Of a stretch of DNA of 64,000 bases, positions 46,896 to 60,400 are shown in pieces. A program made the position numbers and the translations under genes. The DNA lies in assembly GCA_963922205.1 (NCBI GenBank), contig CAWUHX010000012.1, forward strand, positions 310,001 through 374,000. The letters are read 5' to 3'. The notes below the pieces were generated by a model. That model saw only the letters and a list, made by a program, of their open reading frames with translations, ran no database searches and was not told where the DNA came from. Source of the stretch: Romanomermis culicivorax. Taxonomy: Eukaryota > Nematoda > Enoplea > Mermithida > Mermithidae. Each line of letters begins with the position of its first letter. Position 1 is the first letter of the stretch.

Positions 46896-48264
46896 ATGTT
46901 GAATAATGCATCATCTCCTAGTACTAAAACGGAATTAGATTTATTTACCATACCTCCAACTCAAGTAGCTATTCGTAGAAGTTTTTGGTCTGAAATACAA
47001 CTCCAGAATCTTTGTACTAATGAGGGACCGTACGAGTTTGTTGTTTCACCAGATTCATATATGCTAGATTTATCAAAAATTTTTATATATTTTACTATTC
47101 GAATTACGAAAGCTAATGGTGGTGCTTGCATTTTAACATCAGATGTCAACAATAACCCTACTGGAAATGTTGTAGCACCAATCAATCTGATTTGTAAAAC
47201 ATTTTTTAAACAGATCAAAATTTACCTAAATGGAAAATTAATATCTGACAGGTAAGTTTTATGATAACTATATGTATGTGCACATATTTTTTACAGTTTA
47301 AAATTTCAGCGGAGATAGATACGCTTACATATCTTATTTGGAAACAAAATTGAACTATGGTCGCGATGCTAAATCAACGCATGTTGCAGCTGCTGGTTAT
47401 GCTTTTGAAAATGATGATATTCTTGATATAAAGAAAAACAAGGGTGCTTTGGAAATAGTGTGAATGTTCAAAAACAGTACTGTCGTTGAATTAATGGCCC
47501 CCATACATGCCGATCTATTTATGCAAGAACGCTTTTTATTGAATCAATGTACCTTGAAAATTGATTTATACAGACATAGAGATGATTTTTGTTTGCAGAA
47601 ATTTATATCTACTGACAACGAAGCTTATAAAATCGAGGTTAAAAGCATGTCTTTATTTATTAAAAAAGTAGAAGTTGCAGATAATATCAATCTAGTTATT
47701 GAATCTATGTTACAAAATATAGCTGCAAAATACCCTATTTGTCGATGTCATGTTACAAGTCTATACATAACAGCCAGTCGACGATCAGCACCTCTAAACT
47801 CGTTGTTCACAGCAGCATTGCCTCGTTGACTTGTTGTCGCACTCGTTGATGGTGCTGCCACTAGGGGTGATTATTATCAGAGCCCCTTTAATTTTAAACA
47901 TTTTGGATTAAATGAGATTAAAATAACTAGTGGTACTACAACTTTACCTACTACTCCTCATATGCTAGATTTTAAAGAAAACAAATATTTGCGTACTTTC
48001 ATACAATTATTTGAAGGCGTAGGGATTGGTACAGATAATAAAGGCAATGTAATTACAGGAAATGATTTTATGACTCATAGTGCAATTTTTGTTTTTGATT
48101 TGACTCCTTGTGGTATGGATGGTAATTTTTGGGAACTTATACACGAAGGAACAACCAGTTTGCAAATGAACTTTGGAGAAGATATACCTGATGGTGGAAT
48201 AGAAGCAATTATGTACACAGAATTTGACTCTCTTGTAATGATTGACAAAAATCGTGAAACTTAG
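46896..48264 (+). pseudogene. Polinton major capsid protein (double jelly roll), two in-frame TGA
   Basis: The signature start is present soon after the ATG: ELDLFTIPPTQVAIRRSFW. One 58-bp GT-AG intron (47252-47309) splits a Ser codon, after which YAYISYLETKLNYGRDA follows in phase. Further conserved blocks are VVELMAPIHADLFMQERFLL and HFGLNEIKITSG. The frame then runs to TAG at 48262. In-frame TGA codons at 47461-47463 and 47827-47829 interrupt it. Both sit where an Arg (CGA) would fit, so CpG-to-TpG decay is likely. The family forms the capsid facets. Confidence 0.85.
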
Positions 48265-48442
48265 ACCGATTATAGTATTTAACTGAGCTATATATTTATA
48301 TATCATGCACATTCTCATTTTTTTATAATAGAAAACATTTACAGCTTTATTTGTTGCTGGTACTATCCTTTTTCAGATTACTCATTATTTTTGATACTGG
48401 CCAGTACATGTTCTCCATGAAATGACAATAATTTTATGGGCG

Positions 48443-49428
48443 TCTTTTTATTTTGTCCACTACATATGCTCTTTTTTCTTTGTCCACTACATGTTCTCTT
48501 TAGATCGATTTTTGTTTTTCATGCATTACCTTCTTAGGCCTTTTTCTTTTTTCTAGACAGCTTACAGTAGTCCGGGGTCATGGGTTAGATAAGATTATTT
48601 TGTAATATAAGCAAACAACACATTAGATTTTTGAATAGTCATTTAGTAGTGTTTTTCTTTTATGAAGCACAGGTGCTTTCTTCACTGCTGTCTAATGTTC
48701 TCTTCTTAGATCAATAACATTTTTTCCTGTAGGTCTTCTCTTTATTTCCACTAAGCATGCTCTTTTTCCTTTGTCCAGTACACCAGCTCTTTCAGATCTA
48801 TGTATAATCTTTTCTACATGTTCTTTCTCTATGCCCCCTAGGTGTGCTCTTTTCCTTGTTCACTTTTTCTAAATTGATTTTGATTTTGTTACCTTACCTT
48901 TTTTCCTTTGTACACTATATGCACCGTACCTCCACTTTTTTCAGATCCATTTTTGGTGTTTTTTTTACCTTACCTTACCTCTCTCACCTTTGTGCATTAC
49001 ACAGGCACTGTATTTCCAGTTTTTCCAGATCGATTTTTTGCCTTACTTTTTGTGCCATACTTGTATACTGTATGTCCATTTTTGTTCCACATATATTTTT
49101 GTTTTCCATTTTCCATTCATCATCAATTTTCCTTTTTCATCTACAGTAACACACCTATTACCCTAACTCCACTATTACCATAATCAAAAATTACCGTAAT
49201 TCCACTATTATGGTAACTCCAGAACCTGTATGCTTAACCATATGACCTATAAATCGACGAAGAAATTGACCGTATATGTTTACCATATGACCTATAAATC
49301 GACCAAAAGTCGACCATATATGCTTACCATATGACCTATAGATCGACCAAAAATGACAAATTATAGGTCATACACAAAAGATAGGGGTATCCTTAACCAT
49401 ATGACCTATACGGTCTGCCCTTACTACT
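48443..49428 (-). repeat. Polinton right terminal inverted repeat
   Basis: Inverted counterpart of 41684-42660, with the same subterminal CCATATGACCTATA repeats (49232-49410). Phenylalanine-rich open frames here (48844-49183) come from the pyrimidine-rich composition and are not considered genes. Confidence 0.85.
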
Positions 49429-49720
49429 CGTACAGTATACAGAAGGGAAACAAGCAAGAAGTGAAGATTGGTGGAAAACGAATTTGGAAGCGGACCCCCC
49501 AGGAATCAAGGGAGTGGCCAAAGCGGAAGCGGTATGTAGAGCAAAGAGAAGCGATTCTTGTACCATGGATGAAAAGCAACCATTGGCGAGCTGTTCATTT
49601 TTATATTGTTGTCGCTTATCACCCGTTGTCCTTCATGTTGTCACTGCGTCCCTGTGGACCATGAGCAAGCATAATCGTTTTGGGATCAAGTAAAAGTATA
49701 GCTAAAATCTGGGCGTTACA
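49429..49720. mobile_element. Outer part of the palindrome's right arm, displaced by the Polinton
   Basis: Read in reverse complement it aligns with the outer left arm. Examples are TGTAACGCCCAGATTTT against TGTAACGACCAGATTTT at 40379, and TTTGGCCACTCCCT with a following G-run at both places. It starts with the duplicated CGTACA (49429-49434), so the Polinton landed inside a pre-existing palindrome. Confidence 0.75.
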
Positions 49721-51433
49721 CTTACGCAGTACACCATTTTGATATACTCAGATTTCAGAGAGAAATACGACATAATCCTTGTTAGATAAATTTAAAGATT
49801 GATTATAAAAATATCCAAAAAATTAGTGCTTTTTCGAAATCGCAGACCCAAAATAGGTTGGATCCACGAACATTGTAAGATTGGCTCGGCAACATACCAC
49901 TACACTACCATAATCGATAATCGGAAATGACGTGAGTGATGAAGAAATTCACCTAGCGTCTCTCGTGATGCACGAATCGGAGAACAACAAGTGTTGCACC
50001 ATCAGATGTGGTTCTAAAAGAGCTTTCCATTGGTATCCAACACTTATATAGTCTGATCGGGTCAACATTATAGAACTCGGAAAGAAAGTCAAAAAATCAA
50101 TTTTTCGTCCGAAAATTTTCAAAACTTGGACGCATATTACGGATTACTGACTGAGTATTGTAGATCCAGAGAAATACTATACATCGATGGAAAGCCCATC
50201 CAATTTGCGAGTGCAATAGCGGACTAGATTTTGTATTTTCGCCTTTGTTTGTCAAACATTCGCATTCGAAAGAAACCATACTACAAAAGCTCGGCACACC
50301 ACATCCTTAACTTCAAATTTGAATAACTGACGACCAATAGAAGATTAATTATTTTATTTTCTATTAGCAGATTAGAAAATTGAAAGCTGAATTCAATGAA
50401 ACAAGTTTTAGACTTTTATCTTTAATATTGGCAAACTTATACGACATATTCCACGAAAAAAAATTTTTTTGAAAAAAATTATGGTCTACATTTGTCGATA
50501 AACATGTCGGCGATAACGTAAATTTCAACAAAATAACAATTGAACTCCCGATTCTGATGTAACTTTTCACGAGGAATCTAATAAGCATAATTACTTTTCT
50601 GTTTATGTTATCAATCGAACTTTTTTTCGGAATTTTGACGCTGAAAAATTATCACTTTTTTGGTCTTTCGAATTAGTTCTCTCACGAACGACTAGAGCTA
50701 AAGCCATAAAAATTCATGCGGTTGATGAATTTTCTTTTTTCTTTCAAATGGTGTTTTACTTGACCAAAGATGTCCGAAATTGATTGAGATATGACATCCG
50801 ACATACAGCATACTCTAAAAATCACGAATTTTCCGACATATGACCACATGGCGATAACGTAGTTTAGAATTTTCCCTCGATATGTGCCTACCAGATCAAA
50901 AATTTCATTGAGATCTACATTTTAAGCTAGATTAGACCTTTTTTGGACCAATATTGATGAAGCTACAGGCGTAAAAAGTATATTTGTGAAATCACTCGAA
51001 ATATTGAGACACCCTGTCCAACGCAAATATTGGGTTATAATGTTCAAAAAAAGTAAATGAAGTACTTTTGCCGAATGACTCCTAAGCCGTCTCCCAGAAG
51101 CTTTTCAAATTCCCAGTCCATGTGACGTGAAAAAAATGAAATAGTACTTGTTCCCCCTTTTTCATTTACAAGCACTTCAAGAGTTTCAATATTTTCTGCT
51201 ACCGTATGTGTTGTGGGGTTGGGAGTTTATGAGTCAACTCAATCATAGACCATTCGACAATTCGTGTAAAAAATTTTATCGATTTTGACGACATTAATGA
51301 TTTTCGTCTTTGTTTATTATAAAACTTAAAATGGGAGTACAAATGCTACGCGAATTCTCAAAGATCAGAAGCGAATAAAAATTACACTAAATAATTGCAC
51401 ATTGTATATAATACAAATTCTATCCGAACAGTT
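49721..51433. other. Intergenic stretch 3' of PHKB, no gene recognised
   Basis: No supported exon, RNA gene or bounded transposon. It follows the palindrome end and precedes the PHKB stop codon (minus strand), so the PHKB 3' untranslated region and poly(A) site should lie in its right part. Confidence 0.45.
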
Positions 51434-54400
51434 TTAACTTAAAGTGCAATGCGAGTCGTGACCGCCGCCGGCAACGGTATTATCGCTGAATAAGTCATTC
51501 ACGACAGCCTAAAAATACGAAATGGGCAAATGGTCAATCAAAATATGCAGGATCCATTGGGAAGCAGTATTTTAATAGTTTTAAATGGTCAAACTCTATG
51601 AGATGAAATAACAGCCGTGCCAAATTTCACACTATAAGGCACTATTCCACAATGAAGATTTTGGCGTTAAACTCATTAACGCAACGGCAGTCCAAAGCAA
51701 GAATTCGAGAAAAATAACATCAGGTCAGGTGAATATATGACCGCAGCAGATGCTCGAAACTCCGTTCATTTTGGTGGTCGATGCAGTAAAGTCAAAGTGT
51801 AATTTGCATTCAAAATTACGGAACGCTCGTTGACCTTATTTGATAAAATTTTATCTATGATGCGACTACATGTATCTGTAATTGGTTTCCTGGACTCTTA
51901 TAAAGCAACGCTTGCTGAGACTTCGACCGTGCACCTATCATTTCAAAATAAATGGAGCACGTATATAGTTTCAAATGTGGACAGGCTATGATGAATCAAG
52001 TGACCTTGAGAGAAAAAAGATTTGGAATAGAATAACCTGTATCTCGGAAACACGTTTAACTGGATCACCTCAAATATCTCTAAATTTACCCTAGCTAGAT
52101 ACGCAGCGCTGCCTTTACGCCCGCTACAAGGTAAGTCGTAAAATGTCGTATTTTCCATGTTCAACGTGCGTTTTTCCTTCTGGAAAGTCTCGATCGCGTC
52201 GAAAATGATCTATAAATGGTTTGAAAGATTTATTCTCAATTCATACGATTTAAAACTATCATACAAAATATAAATTGCTGGTATGAAATTTCACGTGATC
52301 GTTCTCACGTGTTTCTTTCCGCAACAAAAAATTTAAGCAACTCCACAAATCTTAGGAAAGCAGGCAGCATAAAAAAATCATGGTATCCTTTAAGTTTCCC
52401 CGTCAGGTTTCTGATATTTTAAACAAGACATGATTTAGACTGGACACAAAAACTGACAAACTGAAACAAGACCAGGTTTCATAAAAACATATTCACTAGT
52501 GGATTTGTTATAGTCCATTCCTTTAAACTGAGATTTGGAAGTAGACAAATGTTATATAGCAGGTTTGAAGCCTGCAACGCACGTGTAGAATATGTTTTCT
52601 CAAGTTGTAGCCCATATTATGCGCATCGGAAGTAGAGGGTAAACCCCAGACATCGGCAATGTCCTGATGTGCTGTTATCTAAAATCAGGTATACAGCGCC
52701 GTCTATCACCTGGAAATAAATTTTTTTTGCTAAATTCGAAAAATACAGCGAGGATCGAATTAATTTTAAACTGAAAACAAGCAACCAAACTCAAAAAAGG
52801 TCAAATTTCTGGATTTCTAAACCCGCAAGAACTTCAACGATTGCCCAGATGTGGCTTCTAGTTGAAAAACCTTATACCCTTGAACTTTACCTGACTTTTA
52901 GAAATTGTTGACAACAACTGTCAACAAATCGGGTTTTCTGATCGAAATCCTTCTCAGGTAAATTACACCACTTTTCTCAACTTCCCCTCTAGATCTTCCC
53001 ACCCACCTGTAAAATTTTCTCCCATATGTAGGCCATTTACTTCATTCAATTTATGAAAAAGATGTACACGAACGCACGTTGTTTTCTTTCGGCATAAGTA
53101 TCTTTTTGAATTTTATATCCCATCTAGAAAAAAGTGACTATAGTGAAGATTATGGTAAAGAATAGGTTTGATTTTAGTTTATTACTAAACATCATTCCAA
53201 GAAGAACTTTCATGGGGCCATTAAATCACTAGTTAACTGGACTACTAAATCGACAAGTATGTCAATAAAACCCGGCCCAGGAGACGCACATTAAACAGAA
53301 AATTAAGAAGACTTACATTATCCATATTTAGCGCTCTTGTGAATTGCAATTCGCTATTCCTTTCCAATATTAGCGATACAACCATGAAAGCCTAGAAAAA
53401 AAATTAAACATTGACTACGTGAGTCGTAGATGTATAATTTGGTGTGTCCAAAGATAAAATATAATCAGACATTTCTAATTAGAGAACGATTTTATAAGCA
53501 ATTTTTCTTCAATACAACAGACTTTCACTATGGTGACGAAATTAAAAAAAAATTCATTGAAAAAATATAAGTTAGCTAAAACTAAAGATTAATAAAAGAA
53601 TTTGCTTCCGCCAAAAACGGAAAATTTAAATTTAGTAGATTTTGAAGATTTCATATCATTAGCATCAGACAACCCCATAGGGAGGGGTATGAGGGGGTAT
53701 TACCCCCACCTAATGTCCTAAAAATTAATCACTAGGTGCCTAATTTTGTGACAAAATGTAGTGTTTAATGGACATTTAGCTACACTATCTCCGCAAATTT
53801 TCAACTTTACCCCTGCCTGAAAAATCTGACCTTGGAGACCTCTGATTAGCATATATCAGAAAACAAACCTAGATAAATTTTCCGATGGAATTACATACAA
53901 ATCTGATCAAATATCAGGATTAAACATCTCACATGTTTGAGATCTTGGAAATTCTGAAAAAATAAAACTGCGGAAAAGTGGAAACACTTCATCCTTTGAG
54001 ATTTGTACTTTTTATGTGGGTAAACACCCTTCCAGAAGATATCCATTCCAAAATACTACATCTCACTTCAACCATAATCTGTCTATATTCCGGCATAGCG
54101 ATATTGCCTAATAATTCATCTACGGTAAACGCAAACGTCAATTCATATTCGGTCATATCGGATAACGTGGGCTGTTGCGGCAAATGATGCCCATTGACGA
54201 TTATTCCTTCGGGAGTTTTGGCAACAACCTTCCAAATTCGTTCGTAAAAATCGGGTGGCACACGGCCCAACGAGCCGTTTAATTGCCTTTGTTGCACATT
54301 CGATCTAAATTCAGTATTTTAGTGGATTTTGAACGAAATACAAAACGGAAAATTTACGACGGATTCAAAATAAAAAATAGTTTTTCTAAATGCTATTAAA

Positions 54401-57400
54401 ACTGAAATTTGACTGTGGTGATATAAATCCTTCGATAATAATTACAGTATATCACATGCTTACTTGTCTGAAAAATAGTTTTGAAATTGATGATTAGGCT
54501 ATCATAACAAATTTTCATTTTGACACTCATCGATGCTGAGTATGTCTCTAGTCGTGAAATTTCAGCAATTGAGACACGACTGAAGGCACACACATAGGGT
54601 CGACGAGCGTGCCGATCCCCAAAGTCATCAGCTCGATCCGCTGTTTATTGCAGGGTTCAATTAGGCAAAATCTTTATTAATAAATGATTTGGAACGAATC
54701 GGACTCTGGCGAAAAAACGGGCAGGGCATAGTCCAAAATAGCAGGTACATAAGCCAAGAGCCAAGAGGCTGTGATATAGACCAAAAGACGCACTATATCA
54801 CACACTACTATACCCTTTTTACTTTTAAATGAGATGCAGCGAGTAGGTTCAATTTGACACGCAACTTCAGCAGGATAAAAACTTCATAGTGCAGGAAGAA
54901 GATGACTTTCTGCTTGAAAATGGACACACCAAGATCAGATAAAAGACATGATGCTTTTCTGATTTGAATTCATATAAGATTCTGTGCAAGTTTGATCCGA
55001 ATTGTAGATATTCTCAAAGGAAATTATAGCATTTTATTTGTCATAGATGATTCACCTTGAAAAGACCTTCGATTTTTATATGTGAAGACTTACAATCTTG
55101 AAAAACGTTTCATGGAGAGAATATCGCGCAGAATCTGTTTAACTTCCGTGGGTGATAGGCACGTTACAGAAACGGTCTTTTTTCCACTTTCGTAGTTGAG
55201 CAATAAATCGATAGCGTGGATGATCCACCTTCAGAAAAACAAGTTGAACAAAAAACTACAGCAAAAAACCCGAACATGAAAATTTCTAAGGAATTGAGAA
55301 TTCTTTAACCTGAGAAATATAAAAATACCTTCCAGCTCTTGATTTTTGCAGCAAAACAAAGAATTTTCTTTGATTTAACTAATTAAATTTCAGAATTTAG
55401 GAAAAGTTAAAGAAGGCACATTTTGTTAAATTTACGCACTGCTCAACCATTCTTTACACAGATGAATTAGATACCCGATTCTGATCTTTAATATTGATGT
55501 GAATAACTGAGGCTCGGCCGTGGTATAATGCCCTAAAGCTATGATTAGTTCTTGCTCCAGAACAGCCAAGGAAATGTCGTAAGGCGAACAATTGCTGTAA
55601 ATATAGGCGGCCACTTCATCGGGCGTTACAGGTTTTTCGATAATTTTCTCTTCGTGTCCGAAAACACCCACTGTCACCTGAAAACGGTCTTTCAGTCTTG
55701 AACTTCAACGAAAATAAAAGTAAAAATCTGATCTGATACCAAGTAAGTTACACATATTATTTTGTTTTTGAGCTCACGAACACAAAAGACATATGAAAGT
55801 CGAGTTTGAAAATATTATAACAAGGAAATTTGTAAATTTCTGTGGGATATCTTCAAAAACATAGATCTGCGGAATTATTTTACAAATATACTATACCTTT
55901 TTGCCGCGGACTAGGATAGAAGTTATAGAAGGCGCTAAACTATCCACAGTTTTGCCTAAAAGTCCCGCACAAAGTCGAACGACGAACCTAGAAAAAATTG
56001 CGTCATAGGAACTTAGAATGCCAGATGCAAACAGGAGGAGAAGTTGAAGTGGGAAGTTTAGCTGATTTATTCACCAATTTTTGCCCAAGGCTGCTTGACG
56101 GCAAATTTTGTCTAGTTTTTCGCGCACAGTAGTCGTGTCCTCGATACGGTAGTGAGGACCATGACGTTCGAGGAGTAAACGTAGAAATTGAGTCTGCGTG
56201 TATAACGAAGCGACAGGGACGTTGCGGAACATCTGAACTAATTCTTCCGTCGATTTGATTTTGATCGTCTGAAAAGTCGCACATTTCTCCTGTAATTACT
56301 CCAGCAGGATAACAATTCGCAAGAGAAAATCCTTCGAGCAATAATTATTTCGATAGTTATTTCAAGCTATTTGTATTAGAGTGCAGTTTTTTCTATTGTT
56401 TCTCCACTTTATCAAGACATGCTGTGGTTTAAATGTTCATTAACTTTTATAGATTAATACGCTAAGATTTTGTAGGCACTTTTTTCTCTATAACTGATAC
56501 TCAACTATTCTTACAGCAAATCAACATCTCACGCTCATTTTCGTATTCACATTTAAAAATTGACTACTCGTAATTTAAACGTAATGTAACTTATACTGTA
56601 AACTTTTTCATCAAGAAAAATTAAGCGATCTGAACATTAAGCCATATCAGTTTCTCAAAGACCGAATTTATCTACAAGTGACTATGAACAAAATTAAAAG
56701 TTCCAACAGAATTCTGTTTTTTAAAAATTATCAGTTTCTCTGGTTCCCGATAGTTTAATCCGTCTATCAAACACATAAATAAAACTAAATAATCATCGTG
56801 TCTAGCAGTTTTCCAAAATAAAATTCGCCGACTTTTTGAATTTAGAAAAATTTTCAGGTTTTTAGAATAAAAATCGTCACCCAGGAACGTGGAATGACAC
56901 AAGAAATCCTACGAGTGAGAAAACACGAAAAATGTTGTAATTTGAATTGTACCAAACTATCGGTGGGATTTTCACAAAATTCCCAGTTCGTCGGACTCCC
57001 TCCCCTTCATGAGGTCAGGTATTCCGCGACCAGTTAGGCCAAGGCATTTCGTTTATGCCAACAGTCAGTGTATCATAAACATCAAAGCATATCAAAACGT
57101 CTTTGATATTTTTTCCTATATCTGTATATCTGACAAAAAATTTCGCTCCGTAATTACAAAAAAAAACAAAAAATTTTGCTCCGTATTGTATATCTGACAA
57201 AAAATTTTGCTCCGTAATTACAAAAACGTTGAATAACTTGCTCAGGACGTTTAGAGCCAGTTAAAATTTTTTCGGATAATCTATAATAAAATTTGACGGC
57301 TTGAAACTATAGCTTCACATGAATCATTATATCTTGACACTGAAGTCGACCCTGTAATCAAACTTATTTATTGTCAAATCTTACAAGTATGAGACAAAAA

Positions 57401-60400
57401 TGTTCTTACTTTTTGTAGAAAAATGCTCATACTTCTCCCCAATAACATTAACTCTGATTTACACTGTATAAACTTTGTACTATGGAAAGATAGAAAAAGA
57501 GAATTTTACATCGACATTAAAATCCGAATCCATCATGTAAGATTGTGATGCTTTCGATATATCCTGCAAACTGCCTTTCAAATCGATATCGCTCGATACT
57601 TCCCTCAATGGTTTAACGATAAATTTCGCTTTGATACTGATCGGGAAGTCTAAATGCTCAACGCAGCCAGCTGATAATAAGTTCTAAAAGGAATACATCT
57701 TTAATTACATTTTGCGAACATGAAATCGAAGGAGAAACAAAAGATCCAGTCACCTGAACTCGCCCAACTCTGACTCTAACGCCGTCCACGTTACCATTTT
57801 TTATACTGACCAAAAGATCAAGCATTTGGGAGAAGTAGGCGCCGCTGACATTGTCTTCTCGCAGAAGAAAGCAAAAAGTTGGCCGACCCCCCAATTTCCA
57901 ACGTTGAGATATGAATTTTAAATCTTTCTAAAGGTTAAAACATGAAAACCTGTTTCGAAGCAGAACTTGAAACGTTACTTTAATATCATCGATCAAGATA
58001 GCCGGATCAAATGACATGTAAAAATCATTCATTTCGAATAAAATGCCATACGATATAACAGTATCGCCGAAAATTTGATAAATCTGGAAGGAAAAACAAA
58101 AAACGAAGGAATTGTATGCATGTGAGAAAAAATCATATGATTTATTTATCTGAATATAATTCCTTGAAGAGTTGGTATTTTTCACGAAATTTTTTGTACA
58201 TGAACCACAAAATATCTTGAAGTGTGTAGAAGGATTCTACATTGTCGTCTGTTTTTGAACCAAAATTACTCATTTTATCTTCGTAGTTTCGCAAATTCTT
58301 GATGATATTTTAGATCAACATAAGGCCGGGACGAGGACTGCTTTAAGGAGGCGGTTTAATTTTTCTCGACCCATAAGTTTACTTTGCTCGTCCCCAATGC
58401 ACCGATAGGACGAGGCGGTCGTCCAGACAACATCAGTCGATCATTTTTTCCAATCAACTCCAAAAGTTTGACCATTTCGTTGGGGCTCCATATCTGTACG
58501 GGTTCAACTTGGTGGGGCGTTTGCGCTTGTATCCCGTATGTCGATAATGTTGTTTGCAATTTCGTACTTTCGGCTATCAATGCAACCTGGACAACCGGAT
58601 CACTGACGCTGCCCTGTCGAATAATTTGGAAAAGCTAGTGGAATCTATCGTAAATAAGTTCGTGTCGTCAGCGTTGACGGTAACACAACGGAAAATAGCA
58701 TGCGATAGAGAAAAAAGCTGGGTAGAAATGTAAAATATAATTAAATGGTTATGAGTCACTGGGTAGATTCTAGAAAATCGATACGTTTCAACAACTTTTT
58801 TCAGAAAAGATAATTACTCTTTTCGTTATGTAATGCAGATCTCTTGGCTGAAATGAAATTAGTTGATATTTTAAGTCAAAATGTCAAAACGACCTATGTC
58901 AGGATATGCCTGAAAAATAAACTTCTGAACTAATCATGCGATGAATTTTACAAATTTTATCGATTGAATTCTGAAAATTCGGCACATTATATTTCGGCAT
59001 GAAGAACAAACAAAAGCATGTGTTAGAGCACGAAGGATAACTATACACCTAATAATACGGGAAATGTCAGCTCCAATTCTTCGTAACTCTTACAGATTCT
59101 GAGGATGCTTCTTCCCGATCAACCTTAAATTGTACGAAAACTTGTGCAAAATTGGCATGACACATAACCCACTTTTTTGCATTCGCAAGCTTTTCGCAAG
59201 CACACAATTCGCGTGCAACTATCTACGATTAAATTCAATTTTTGACAGATCTGATTGTTTCAAAATACTTCCTACGAATTCAGATTTCTGAGATATCATG
59301 CAGTGATCGTCCGGAGTCCAATTTTGCCCATTAAACGGACTCAATGCACAGAATGACCAGGTCAACACGGTTGAATGTTTTTGAATATACTACAATTGTA
59401 TGACCACTCAATGATGCAGTACTAAAACGATTGAGACTAGGATAATATTCATTAAAAAAAAGTTTCGAATTTCCATGCATATTTTCTAGAAAAGCTTATT
59501 CGATTGACACCAAGTCCGTTTTTCTTGAAATTCTTGTAAACAATAAAATTGGAAAGCGAGTGTTATTGTACATTTTTACTATTTTTTGCTGAACTATATG
59601 TCACACGTGACGGAAAATTTGTGAGCATACTCAAGTAACCTTTAAATTTTTGAAGAAAAAATTCTATCGTGAAAGCTTTGTGTAAAAGGTTCAACGATAG
59701 GACTAATTTTTGAAATATTCCGAATTGAGAACATTTTATTGAAAAAAAACAAACTATATAGATCACTAGATCGGGCTTTTTCACTTCCAATTCATAAGCC
59801 ATTTGGCTCCAAGGGCAGAACTTCCACAAGCCAACACCGAAACTTTAAAAGCCAAAAGTTAAAAATGCTTAATTTACGAATAAAAGTGTATAATTTAACG
59901 ATTTCGGAACATAGGATAGGAGCCACAAAATTGTTTTTCAGACAGCTTTATCTGCGTGCGAAATTAGGATCTCAGCATCAGATCCAACTACTGAGCATAA
60001 ATGCAGTGACATTCATGCATACATTACGTTTCAACATGAACACGAAACATGAAAATTTTTACAAGTCAAAGTGTCTTCTAAGGTAATTGGGAGCCATTTT
60101 GTCATTTCAAAGAGCCATTTGCCTTTAACTTAAAACAAAAAAATCAAGACTAGATACTATCGAGTACAGAAAAATCACGAATGACATCGTTGTACTGTGC
60201 AAAATATTATCCAAAGAAAATTGGCTATAAACCAAAAGATTTCTGAGCAATCTAGGGATGGGACGGATACTCGTATCCTTGCGAAGATCCACTTTAAATT
60301 CTATATCCGGATTCGATCATTTGAATTTTCTGAGATCCGGATCCGACGCTGTCGAGGACTGAGATCCGACCATAATGGGAACTATATTTAGCTGAGTTTG

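Larger units (their letters stand above)
41684..49428 (+). mobile_element. Compact Polinton/Maverick, 7,745 bp, capsid module only
   Basis: The ends AGTAGTAAGG...CCTTACTACT are inverted, and a perfect 6-bp duplication CGTACA (41678-41683 and 49429-49434) flanks them. Six-bp duplications and AG-starting long inverted repeats are typical of Polintons. Gene order on the plus strand: packaging ATPase, unknown membrane-anchored protein, chromodomain protein, adenovirus-type protease, small two-TM protein, minor capsid protein, PX-like protein, major capsid protein. Known Polintons are about 15-20 kb and also encode protein-primed DNA polymerase B and a retroviral-type integrase. Neither is visible here on either strand. 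Mobility would therefore need enzymes in trans. Confidence 0.9.

Noticed and set aside
39641-47829. UGA recoding as an amino acid, suggested by several in-frame TGA codons in conserved proteins
   Set aside because: GPS2, the packaging ATPase, the chromodomain protein and the two-TM protein all end naturally at TGA. The interrupted genes also carry frameshifts or a TAG. Decay explains the pattern better.
40379-49720. Target-site duplication for the palindrome
   Set aside because: Flanks GTATT and CTTAC do not match, so no duplication is claimed and the mechanism of origin stays open.
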